Shown here one piece after another: positions 53,161-60,218 of a stretch of DNA of 64,000 nt. The translations under genes and the position numbers were made by a program. Under the pieces are notes generated by a model. It made no database searches and had not been told where the DNA came from. It was given only the letters and a program-made list of their open reading frames with translations. The DNA is from Hymenobacter sp. APR13. Lineage in GTDB: Bacteria; Bacteroidota; Bacteroidia; Cytophagales; Hymenobacteraceae. The stretch's first letter is position 1; each line of letters begins with the position of its first letter. The stretch spans positions 4,707,001 through 4,771,000 of the forward strand of contig NZ_CP006587.1 in NCBI RefSeq assembly GCF_000737515.1. The letters run 5' to 3'.

Positions 53161-54435
53161 ATGACTACTCCGCTACTCATCATTCTCATCGGCTTCCTGA
53201 TCTTTCTGGGCCATTACCTGGCCCAGCTCTTCCAGCGCACCAAAGTACCCGACGTCGTGGGGCTGCTGCTGGTAGGCATGCTGCTGGGGCCGGTGTTTCA
53301 TTTGATTGATCCCAGCGCGTTTGGCCGGGCGGGCCGGGTGTTCACCAATCTGGTGCTGGTGTTTATCCTGTTTGAGAGCGGACTGGAAGTGCGCTTCGAG
53401 CAGCTGCGCTCGGCGCTGCGGGGCACGGTGCTGCTGACGACCCTCAACTTTGTGGTCACGGCGCTGGTGGTGTCGGCGCTGGCCCAATGGCTGACCGACC
53501 TGGACTTTCTGAGCTGCCTGATTCTGGGCACCATCCTGGGCGGCACGTCCTCGGCCGTGGTGACGACGCTGGCCCGGCAGGTCACTATTTTGCCCCAGAC
53601 GGCTACCACGCTGGTCATGGAATCGGCGTTTAGTGACGTGTACACGCTGGGCATTCCCATTGCCCTGATCAGCTTCTATACCAGTTCCTCTTTCAATGTA
53701 GTTACGCTGGCCGGCCAGCTGGTGCTGGCGCTGGTGGGCGCGCTGCTGGCCGGGGCCGGCGGCGGCTACCTCTGGCTGGCGCTGCTACACCGGGTGCCTA
53801 CGCTGCTGAAAACCCGGTTTTCCACCCCGGCTTTTGCCTTCATCCTGTACGGCGTGGTGGAGCTGCTGCAATTCAGCGGGCCGATTGCGGTGCTGTTTTT
53901 TGGTATTGCGGTGGGCAATCTGCCGTTGCTGCGGCGCGGCTGGCTGCGGGCGGTCCTGCCCGCGCGCACGGTGGAGCTGACAACCGTGGAAAAGGACTTT
54001 TTCGCGGAAATCGTGTTTCTGCTGCGCACGTTCTTTTTCGTCTACGTGGGGCTATCCATTGTGCTCGATGACCCGTGGCTGATTGCGCTGGGGGTAGCGA
54101 TGGCTCTGGTGCTGTTCCTGGTCCGGATTCCGGTGGTGCTGGCCGCCGCTGACCGCCAGACGCCTCAGTTCGATATGGCCCTGATGAGCATCATGATTCC
54201 CAAGGGGCTGGGGGCAGCCGTGCTGGCCACGCTGCCGGCTCAGCGCGGGCTGCCAGGCGGGGCCGTCATCCAGACCATCACCTTTGCCGTCATCGTGGCT
54301 ACCACAGTGGGCTGCACGGCCCTGTTTTTCCTGCTCGACAAAGGACGCATCCTGGGCTTCTATCAGTTGTTTTTCAGGCCGCCCCGCCCTGTAGATGCGA
54401 CAGCGCCTGGTGGCAAGTCGGATGCTGGCGCGTAA
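53161..54435 (+). CDS. cation:proton antiporter (CPA2 / Kef-Nha type)
   Basis: A 424-aa membrane protein with about 12 helices: PLLIILIGFLIFLGHYLAQL, KVPDVVGLLLVGMLLGPVFH, FTNLVLVFILFESGLEVRFE, LILGTILGGTSSAVVTTLAR (family motif after TM5 region), and DMALMSIMIPKGLGAAVLAT near the end. The pattern fits the monovalent cation:proton antiporter-2 family without a C-terminal TrkA-N domain. Substrate is Na+ or K+ and cannot be settled. It stands alone between the sulfur block and the methyltransferase gene, with convergent transcription downstream. Confidence 0.88.
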   Translation: MTTPLLIILIGFLIFLGHYLAQLFQRTKVPDVVGLLLVGMLLGPVFHLIDPSAFGRAGRVFTNLVLVFILFESGLEVRFEQLRSALRGTVLLTTLNFVVTALVVSALAQWLTDLDFLSCLILGTILGGTSSAVVTTLARQVTILPQTATTLVMESAFSDVYTLGIPIALISFYTSSSFNVVTLAGQLVLALVGALLAGAGGGYLWLALLHRVPTLLKTRFSTPAFAFILYGVVELLQFSGPIAVLFFGIAVGNLPLLRRGWLRAVLPARTVELTTVEKDFFAEIVFLLRTFFFVYVGLSIVLDDPWLIALGVAMALVLFLVRIPVVLAAADRQTPQFDMALMSIMIPKGLGAAVLATLPAQRGLPGGAVIQTITFAVIVATTVGCTALFFLLDKGRILGFYQLFFRPPRPVDATAPGGKSDAGA

Positions 54436-54493
54436 CAGTCTGCAGCGGAGCGTCGGGCTCTGCCCCGGAAGCGAAGGAAAACGACCCGGACGC

Positions 54494-55084
54494 TTAGTGT
54501 TTGCGTAGTCGGGGTAGCAGCATGGGAACCCGCGTCTGGTAGTGGGTGTAGGCCTGGCCAAAGTGGTGGCGCAGCTTCCGCTCTTCCAGCCGGACCCCGA
54601 CCAGCACGTAAAGCGCCGAACAGGCCACGCTTATCAGGTGGGGCAGGGTAGGCGCTACCAGCAGGTACCCGGCCAGGGCCAGCAGCAGCCCCGTGTAAAG
54701 CGGGTGCCGCATCCGGGCGTTGAGCCCTGATGTGTTCAGGTCGGTGCTGACAGGTAAGTTCCCCGGCCGCAGGTAGCCCCAGCCGCCAAATTCGGCTAGG
54801 TTATAGCCCCGTAAGGCCAGCAGGCCGAGTCCCGTCCCGCCCAGTAGCAGCGCATAGCCAGTAATCAGCAGACCGGACCGTTGCTCCCAGAGGGCAGTGG
54901 AGGGCCGCTGTTGCTGATAGAAGAGCAGGCCGGCAAGCAGTACAGCGGCTAGCACGTTATAGGCCAGGCGATAGTAGTGGGTGACCCGGGGCCAGCGGGC
55001 GGCCACGGCTGCTTTGACGCTGGTGGCTGCCAGCACGCTGTGCAAGGTGTAGTAGGCCAGCCAGCCGAGCAGCAGCAGCAGCAT
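54494..55084 (-). CDS. isoprenylcysteine carboxyl methyltransferase-like membrane protein
   Basis: A 196-aa membrane protein with about five helices. HYYRLAYNVLAAVLLAGLLF, LLITGYALLLGGTGLGLLAL and the C-terminal RHPLYTGLLLALAGYLLVAP, then VRLEERKLRHHFGQAYTHYQ ending RVPMLLPRL. The RHPlYtg...G and E...l...fG..Y..Y..r.p...P motifs define the SAM-binding site of the ICMT/phospholipid methyltransferase family (NnrU-like N terminus). Its substrate is unknown. It is transcribed toward the antiporter gene. Confidence 0.85.
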   Translation of the reverse strand: MLLLLLGWLAYYTLHSVLAATSVKAAVAARWPRVTHYYRLAYNVLAAVLLAGLLFYQQQRPSTALWEQRSGLLITGYALLLGGTGLGLLALRGYNLAEFGGWGYLRPGNLPVSTDLNTSGLNARMRHPLYTGLLLALAGYLLVAPTLPHLISVACSALYVLVGVRLEERKLRHHFGQAYTHYQTRVPMLLPRLRKH

Positions 55085-55337
55085 TATAGTTTGAGAAAGA
55101 GAGCAGTAAGGTAACAGAGGCTTAAGCAGCGACAGGTAGCGTTACAAAGCGCCTAATCCAAGAGGAAGTCCTAAGATAATACCCGGCCGCGAAGAGCTGT
55201 TGATTGGAGCTGGCTTTCAGCCACCGCCAGCAGGTAAACTAAATTGGCCCAGCGTTCAGATCACGCCAATGTATCAGCAATGGAGAGCATCAAAAAGTGT
55301 GGGTCAATCGGCTTAAGCGCTTACCGGCACGACAACC

Positions 55338-55363
55338 GGCCTTGGTTAAAAGTTTGGTGCAAA
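55338..55363 (+). repeat. direct repeat, left copy, at edge of Tn3 relic
   Basis: Begins GGCCTTGGTTAAAAGTTT. A second copy occurs at 57849-57874 with two G-to-A differences over 26 nt. The copies bracket the resolvase relic, the IS3 element and the tnpA stub. Confidence 0.75.
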
Positions 55364-55365
55364 AG

Positions 55366-55977
55366 TCAATCGGTGGCCGTGCCAGCGGCTGCCTTTCGGC
55401 GGGCATGGATGACCACTTTGCGGTGGCGTAGGTATTTGTAGAGGGTTACATCGGAGATATGCAGGTGCTGGGCAATCTCGTTTACGCCGATTTGCTGCTC
55501 GCGGAAGAGCGTCTCGGCGATGATGGCCATGCATTCGGCCTGCTCCGAGAGGCCCCACTGGCGGCCGCCCACCCGGCCCCGGGCGCGGGCCGCGGCCAGC
55601 CCGGCGTGGGTGCGTTCGCGAATCAGTTCGCGCTCGAACTCGGCCAGCGAAGCGAACAGGTTAAATACGAGCCGTTCCTAGGCGGAGGTGGTGTTGATAG
55701 CATCGGTGAGGGACACCAGGCCCACGCCCAGTTGCTGCAAGTCGCCCACCACCTGCAGCAGGTGTTTGAGCGAGCGTCCCAGGCGGTCGAGCTTGTAGAT
55801 ATAGATCGTGTCGCCGGTGCGCAGCTACGTCAGCAGCCGCTTGAGTTCCGGGCGGTTGGCGCTGGCCCCGGACACCTTTTCCTGGTAGATGGTTTCGCAG
55901 CCGGCTTTGGTCAGGGCATCGAGTTGCAGTTCCAGGTTCTGGTCGCGGGTCGAGACGCGGGCGTAGCCGATTTTCAT
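55366..55977 (-). pseudogene. serine recombinase (Tn3-type resolvase/invertase) with two amber stops
   Basis: The minus-strand frame of 203 codons reads MKIGYARVSTRDQNLELQLD, SGASANRPELKRLLT-stop-LR, TGDTIYIYKLDRLGRSLKHL, LTDAINTTSA-stop-ERLVFN, LFASLAEFERELIRERTHAG and a C-terminal HTH (IGVNEIAQHLHISDVTLYKY). The catalytic Ser (YARVST) and Arg residues are there, and there is no frameshift. The two stops are TAG codons 51 and 100. Typical family members have Gln near these positions, so single C-to-T changes may have made them. Unless suppressed, no enzyme is made. Confidence 0.85.
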
Positions 55978-56101
55978 GGGGCAAAGTACAGGTTGTCCGT
56001 AACGAAAGTACCCTTAACTGTACTTTGATTGCTGAACAAGTTTTCAGTACCAAATCGGCTTCTTTTGGCTTGGCTTTACCCCAACGGGCGCCGCCTGCTT
56101 A

Positions 56102-56135
56102 CTTGTACAGAAATACGTTCGTTTCACTGTACAAG
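56102..56135. promoter_or_regulatory. palindromic site in front of the resolvase relic (res-like)
   Basis: CTTGTACAG (56102-56110) and CTGTACAAG (56127-56135) are perfect inverted repeats 16 nt apart. The site lies between the resolvase relic and the tnpA stub, which are divergent, just where a Tn3-type res site is expected. A related TACAG/CTGTA-like string lies close to the resolvase start (about 56010). Confidence 0.55.
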
Positions 56136-56172
56136 CTAGCTGATTTGTCTTGTCCTGAAATAAGTTGACCGT

Positions 56173-57160
56173 TTAGTGGTAGTCCGGGTCTGCGTTGACC
56201 GTTTCGGTGGTAGTCCTAAAATTACTGACTTTTGGTTCGTCTCCTCCGGGTGGTTTGTAGTAGTTTTTCCTTCGTCGCTCCAGCGGCCCCCAGCTGCGGT
56301 GTGCTTCGTCGGGGCTTTGGTAGTTGCAGCTCAGATGGGGGCGTTTGTAGTTGTAGAGAAACACCGCCCGTTCGAGGTGTTGCTGTGCTTCGTCTAGGGA
56401 ACGTACGGGCTGGTGACTCAAATACTCCTGCTTGAGGATGCCGTTGATGCGTTCGGCCACGGGGTTCTCCAGCGGGTCGGAGTTCTCGGTCATGCTCACC
56501 TGCACATGCCACGCTGCCAACGGGGCCAGGTACTCCTGGCTGCAATACTGAATGCCGCGGTCGCTGTGATGAATCAGGTGGCGGCCGGCCCGCTTGCTGA
56601 TTTGGCGCAGGGCCATTTCCAGCGCACATCGGCAGTGGACCGTGGCCAGCGTTTCGGCCACGGCGAAGCCCATGATGCGGTGCGAGTAGGCGTCGGTGAG
56701 CAACGAGATATACAGGCAGCCGGCTTCGGTAAACCAGTACGTGATGTCCGCCACCCAAACCTGATTGGGCCGTAAGGGTGTCAGGTTCTTAATCAGGTTC
56801 GTATACTTGCGGAATTTATGCCGGGAAAAGGTGGTGATGGCCTTGCGCTTGCGCCGCCGGATGAGCAGGTTGTTGGCGGCCAGCAAGTCGAAGAGGGCAT
56901 CCCGGCCCAGCTTGATGCCTTGGGTCATAAACTGCTCTTGCAGCAGATAGTACAGCTTTTTGCCGCCCATGCGCGGGTGGTCCTCCCGCACTTTGGCGAC
57001 CAGGTCCAGCACGTACTGTTCGCGCTGCTCGCTGGTGAATTGTCGGTTTTGGTGCTGGTAGTAAGCCTGGCGGCTGAAGCCAAGTACCCCGCTGACCCGC
57101 CGCAGGCAAAAGTGCGGGCAGCTTACTCGCAGGAGCTGGACTACTTGGTAACGGACTTTT
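56173..57160 (-). CDS. IS3-family transposase OrfB (DDE catalytic part)
   Basis: From the frameshift site the -1 frame continues KKVRYQVVQLLRVSCPHFCL, FSRQAYYQHQNRQFTSEQRE and GGKKLYYLLQEQFMTQGIKL, then the rve integrase core: RPNQVWVADITYWFTEAGCL (first Asp), LIHHSDRGIQYCSQEYLAPL (second Asp) and ENSDPLENPVAERINGILKQ (Glu). It ends with the DDE C-terminal YNYKRPHLSCNYQSPDEAHR. All three catalytic residues are present and the frame is intact, so the element may be active. It is produced as an OrfAB fusion of about 450 aa through slippage at 57157-57163. Confidence 0.9.
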
Positions 57161-57527
57161 TTTCGATGCTTAGGCCCAGCTCCTGCTCGGCCACCCGAAT
57201 TACATGCTTGTAATAGAGCACCTGCAACTCGGCTTGTTCGAGCTGTTTTTGCAACTGCTTGACCTGCCCGGTCAGCGCATCGGCGTGCTGCACCACTTGC
57301 TCGACGAGCGTCGTGGGTGGCTTTTTCGCGGTGTTTTCCATGGCTTGGGTACGGGCCAGCTCTTCTTGCCGGACACGTTCCACCCACTTGGTAACGGTCG
57401 AGCGGGTGAGCACCTGGTACTTGCTCATCGCCGACTCAATGGTGTGGCGGCCAAAGGTGATTTCTTCGACCATCTGGCGCATTTTCAACTCATGCGCCTG
57501 CTTGCGTAACAGAAATAAGTGTTCCAT
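57141..57527 (-). CDS. IS3-family OrfA (HTH and leucine zipper)
   Basis: A 128-aa DNA-binding protein. Residues 15-60 form an HTH (MVEEITFGRHTIESAMSKYQ, VLTRSTVTKWVERVRQEELA) and residues 75-115 a leucine-zipper-like coil (LVEQVVQHADALTGQVKQLQ, KQLEQAELQVLYYKHVIRVA) for dimerisation. Near its end the sequence EKK is coded by a run of seven A at 57157-57163, the usual slippery heptamer for -1 frameshifting into OrfB. The start is an ATG at 57527, 39 nt inside the right inverted repeat. Confidence 0.88.
   Translation of the reverse strand: MEHLFLLRKQAHELKMRQMVEEITFGRHTIESAMSKYQVLTRSTVTKWVERVRQEELARTQAMENTAKKPPTTLVEQVVQHADALTGQVKQLQKQLEQAELQVLYYKHVIRVAEQELGLSIEKKSVTK
57157..57163 (-). promoter_or_regulatory. 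A7 slippery site for -1 ribosomal frameshift
   Basis: Seven A (followed by G) on the coding strand near the end of orfA, where the -1 frame joins orfB. The same A-AAA-AAG type of heptamer is used by IS3-family members to make the fused transposase. Confidence 0.8.
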
Positions 57528-57593
57528 CTGCGGGGATTGATGGTCAACTCATTTTAGGACAAGACAGCTACTTTTAGGATTCACTTCCTGCTC

Positions 57594-57870
57594 ATGGCCC
57601 GCCACTTGTCTTTACTCGATGCGACCCAGCGTCACGCCTTCGACTAGCCCCCTGTTTTTAATCCCTCCTAGCGGCAGCTCCTCTTCGCCTTGCCCAACTG
57701 GGCCACCCGGTTCCTAGCCACGTTGCTGGCCCCGCACAGCCGGGGCGGCTTCGTGCTGCAGGGCGGCTACTTCGAGGCGACCGGCCGCTTCTTTCCCGTG
57801 GACCGGACCGGTTTCTGGCGGCTGACCAAGCGTACGTGCAGCAGCGCTGGCCTTGGTTAAAAGTTTAGTA
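57594..57870 (+). pseudogene. Tn3-family transposase, N-terminal stub
   Basis: The frame reads MARHLSLLDATQRHAFD-stop-PP, VFNPS-stop-RQLLFALPNWATRF, LATLLAPHSRGGFVLQGGYF and EATGRFFPVD, then shifts and continues DQAYVQQRWPW. This fits the DUF4158 opening of Tn3-type transposases (F..P.F...eR...F.Lp...G.FvLQ.GYF.A...FF.....d..YV.qrw). Two in-frame TAG codons and one frameshift inactivate it, and everything after about 90 residues is missing (a full protein is near 1000 aa). It is divergent from the resolvase relic. The right direct repeat overlaps its end. Confidence 0.65.
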
Positions 57871-57874
57871 CAAA
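57849..57874 (+). repeat. direct repeat, right copy, at edge of Tn3 relic
   Basis: GGCCTTGGTTAAAAGTTT followed by AGTACAAA; differs from the left copy at 55338-55363 in two positions. It lies at the point where the tnpA stub ends. Confidence 0.75.
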
Positions 57875-57936
57875 TGTTACATAAGCAGCAGCGGGGATTC
57901 CGCTGCGGTTCATTTCCCCGCAATACCTGACCGGTA

Positions 57937-58707
57937 TTACCCCAGCAGCGGGCGCAGGGCTTCGGCGTGCGAGCGGCTCACGCGCAGGATCTGACTGTCG
58001 TCAAGGGTGAGGTAGTAGCCGCCGTTGCCGTCGCGCTCCAGTTCCCGCACGGCATTTAGGGCCACCAAGTAGGAGCGGTGAACGCGCAGGAAGCGGGCCG
58101 GGTCGAGGCGCTCCTGCAGCTGGCTGATGCCCAGGTTGCTGAGGTGGCGGCCGGTGCCGGTGTGCAGGGTGCAGTAGTCGCCGGCGGCCTCGGCATAGCG
58201 GATGCTGTCCACGGGCACGGCCACCAGGCGCGGCCCCTGCGGCACAAACAGCCGTGGCGGATAGGCGGCCGGGGCCGCCGCGGGCGCGAGAGGAATGGCC
58301 GTTTGCAACTGCAGCAGCAAGCGCTGCAAGGCCTCGTCAGGGCCGGCGGACAGTTGCTGCAGGGCCCGGTCCACCGCCTGCCGGAACCGGGCCCGGTCGT
58401 AGGGCTTGAGCAGGTAGTCCACAGCGCCGGCCTCAAAGGCATTAACAGCGTAGTAGTTGTAGGCCGTGGAGAAGATGACGCGCGGCACCACTTCCAGGCG
58501 GGCCAGCACTTCGAAGCCGCTCAGGCCGGGCATCTGCACATCGAGAAAGATGAGTTCAGGCCGCAGCCGCCCGATGGTTTCCACCGCGTCCGGCCCGTTG
58601 GCGCATTCCCCGATAATCTGCACCTGCGGGAAGTCAGCCAGATACTGGCGGATGATGAGACGCGCCGGTTCTTCGTCGTCGACAAGCAAGGTGGTTAGGG
58701 CGGACAT
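57937..58707 (-). CDS. LytTR-family response regulator
   Basis: A 256-aa regulator: receiver (TLLVDDEEPARLIIRQYLAD, phospho-Asp in ELIFLDVQMPGLSGFEVLAR, YLLKPYDRARF), a short linker and a LytTR DNA-binding domain (IRYAEAAGDYCTLHTGTGRH, LDPARFLRVHRSYLVALNAV, SQILRVSRSHAEALRPLL). This is the AgrA/LytR class, which binds tandem sites near promoters. It follows the LytS-like kinase gene after 36 nt on the same strand, forming a normal pair. The large outer-membrane receptor encoded divergently is a plausible target. Confidence 0.93.
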   Translation of the reverse strand: MSALTTLLVDDEEPARLIIRQYLADFPQVQIIGECANGPDAVETIGRLRPELIFLDVQMPGLSGFEVLARLEVVPRVIFSTAYNYYAVNAFEAGAVDYLLKPYDRARFRQAVDRALQQLSAGPDEALQRLLLQLQTAIPLAPAAAPAAYPPRLFVPQGPRLVAVPVDSIRYAEAAGDYCTLHTGTGRHLSNLGISQLQERLDPARFLRVHRSYLVALNAVRELERDGNGGYYLTLDDSQILRVSRSHAEALRPLLG

Positions 58708-58743
58708 AGCGTAAAACAGAGTGGGTTACAGCAGACAGTACAA

Positions 58744-59922
58744 TCAGTAAGGGGCGCCGGCCGCCACCCCGGGCACCGGTTGGGTACTAGCAACGGAGGC
58801 ACGGGAACCAAGAGCAGTCGGCGCCTCACCGGGGGATAGTGGCAGGGTGAAGGCCACGCGCAGGCCCTGGGGCGGCAGCGGCGTCAGCTCCAGGCCGGCG
58901 CTGCCCAGGGCCAGCAGGCGGGCGTGGGTGTTGCGCAGGCCCACACCGGTAGCCTCGGCCAGCACCTGCGCGCCGCTGCGGCCCGGCGGCAGGCCCCGGC
59001 CGGTATCTTCCACTTCGACCCGAAGCCCGGCCCCGGCTGCTTGCACGCGCACGCGCACCGTGCCGCCGGCCACCTGCGGACCAATGCCGTGCAGCACGGC
59101 GTTTTCCACCAGGGGCTGCAGCAGCATGGGCGGCAGGGGCACCGGCAGCAGCACCTCTTCCACGGCAAATTCCACCCGCAGCCGCGCCCCGAAACGGGCT
59201 TGTTCCAGCTCCAGGTAGCTGCGCAGAAACGCCAGCTCGGCGCGCAGGGGAAGCACGGGATGGCGCGAGGCATCCAGCACGAAGCGGAAGGTGTGAGCCA
59301 GGCGGGCAATCAGCTCGCGGGTGTGCTCCAACTCGGGCGGCACCGAGGCACTGATGGAGTTGAGCGTGTTGAACAGAAAGTGCGGATTAAGCTGGGCCTT
59401 CAGGGCGGCCAGCTCACTTTCGCGGGCGCGCTGCTGCAGCTGCAGGCTTTGCTGCTGACGGTGGCGCAGCTGCTCCTCGTAGCGCAGCAGCTGCAGCAGC
59501 CCCAACTGCAAGCCCCCGAACAAGGCGGGAATATATACATCCCAGCGCCGTACGAAGGGGTTAATCTGCTCGGGCAGCAGCCAGCCCAGCACGGCGTAGT
59601 AGCTCCAGTACCAGCCCAGCAGCCAGCCGCCGAGCAGCAGCAGCAGCACCGGCAGCCGCAGCGGGCCGCTCAGGTGCTCCAGCCGGGTCCGAAACAGCAG
59701 CAGCCACAGGGGCACCGTCCAGAGGGCCTTGAGCGGATAATCCAGCAGCAGCACCCGCAGGGCGTAGGTGCGGAACAGCTGCAAATCGAGCTGCTCCTGT
59801 CCCCAGGCCAGAATCAGCACGTAAAACAGCCCGAACAGCAGATAGAAAATGGCCAGCAGCCCCAGGCTCCGGCCGGTGAGGCGGGCGCGGGGCGCGGGGA
59901 CGGCCGCAGACAACAGTTCCAT
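58744..59922 (-). CDS. LytS/YehU-type sensor histidine kinase
   Basis: A 392-aa membrane kinase of the His_kinase family. Four hydrophobic segments cover residues 20-160 (LGLLAIFYLLFGLFYVLILA, LRLPVLLLLLGGWLLGWYWS), then a coil (LRHRQQQSLQLQQRARESEL) and the phospho-His motif ALKAQLNPHFLFNTLNSISA. HATPase_c has LQPLVENAVLHGI, EVEDTGRGLPPG and GVGLRNTHARLLAL. The ATG at 59922 gives MELLSAAVPAPRARLTGRSL directly before the first helix; the longer frame lacks family sequence. It pairs with the LytTR regulator. Confidence 0.92.
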   Translation of the reverse strand: MELLSAAVPAPRARLTGRSLGLLAIFYLLFGLFYVLILAWGQEQLDLQLFRTYALRVLLLDYPLKALWTVPLWLLLFRTRLEHLSGPLRLPVLLLLLGGWLLGWYWSYYAVLGWLLPEQINPFVRRWDVYIPALFGGLQLGLLQLLRYEEQLRHRQQQSLQLQQRARESELAALKAQLNPHFLFNTLNSISASVPPELEHTRELIARLAHTFRFVLDASRHPVLPLRAELAFLRSYLELEQARFGARLRVEFAVEEVLLPVPLPPMLLQPLVENAVLHGIGPQVAGGTVRVRVQAAGAGLRVEVEDTGRGLPPGRSGAQVLAEATGVGLRNTHARLLALGSAGLELTPLPPQGLRVAFTLPLSPGEAPTALGSRASVASTQPVPGVAAGAPY

Positions 59923-60218
59923 GAGCAGTTGGCCTAAGTAAGCGAACGAGCGGCCGATTGTCGGCAGCGCACAAGTATACCGCCCCCCCCGCACAACTGC
60001 TACGGCAAGGGGCTCAGTAGCGGCTGGCGGCGCCCAACGGCGGCCAGCAGCGCCGGGTGACGGGAAAGCACGTGGGCCAGAGCCAGACCGGGCCGTTCGG
60101 CGCCGGGCGCTGCCGGCCACCATTCGGCGGCGCCGGCCGCTACCGGCCGGAAAAGGCTGGCAACCGGGTCGGCGTTGGGCTAGGTTCGTTTCGTCATCAA
60201 CCCAACCGCCTCACTACC
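59923..60218. promoter_or_regulatory. divergent promoter region between kinase and receptor genes
   Basis: The 296-nt gap separates the LytS-like gene from the divergent TonB-type receptor gene. It must contain both promoters. GC-rich repeats of GGCGCCGGCCGC type occur at 60090-60145, but I see no direct pair that would qualify clearly as a LytTR binding site. Confidence 0.3.

Larger units (their letters stand above)
56146..57566 (-). mobile_element. complete IS3-family insertion sequence
   Basis: A 1421-bp element bounded by imperfect inverted repeats: TGTCTTGTCCTGAAATAAGT at the left end and, as complement, TGTCTTGTCCTAAAATGAGT at the right, each continuing TGACC. It has two overlapping minus-strand genes with a frameshift site. 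I see no obvious 3-4 bp target duplication (left flank GATT, right flank GCTA). It sits inside the Tn3-type relic, close to the res-like site, so it is the younger insertion. Confidence 0.88.

Noticed and set aside
56146..57566. Target-site duplication of the IS3 element
   Set aside because: The flanks (GATT and GCTA) do not match at 3-4 bp for the ends I assigned.
58744..60123. Longer start for the LytS-like kinase
   Set aside because: The first 67 residues are Arg/Ala/Pro-rich intergenic translation; the ATG at 59922 precedes the first helix.
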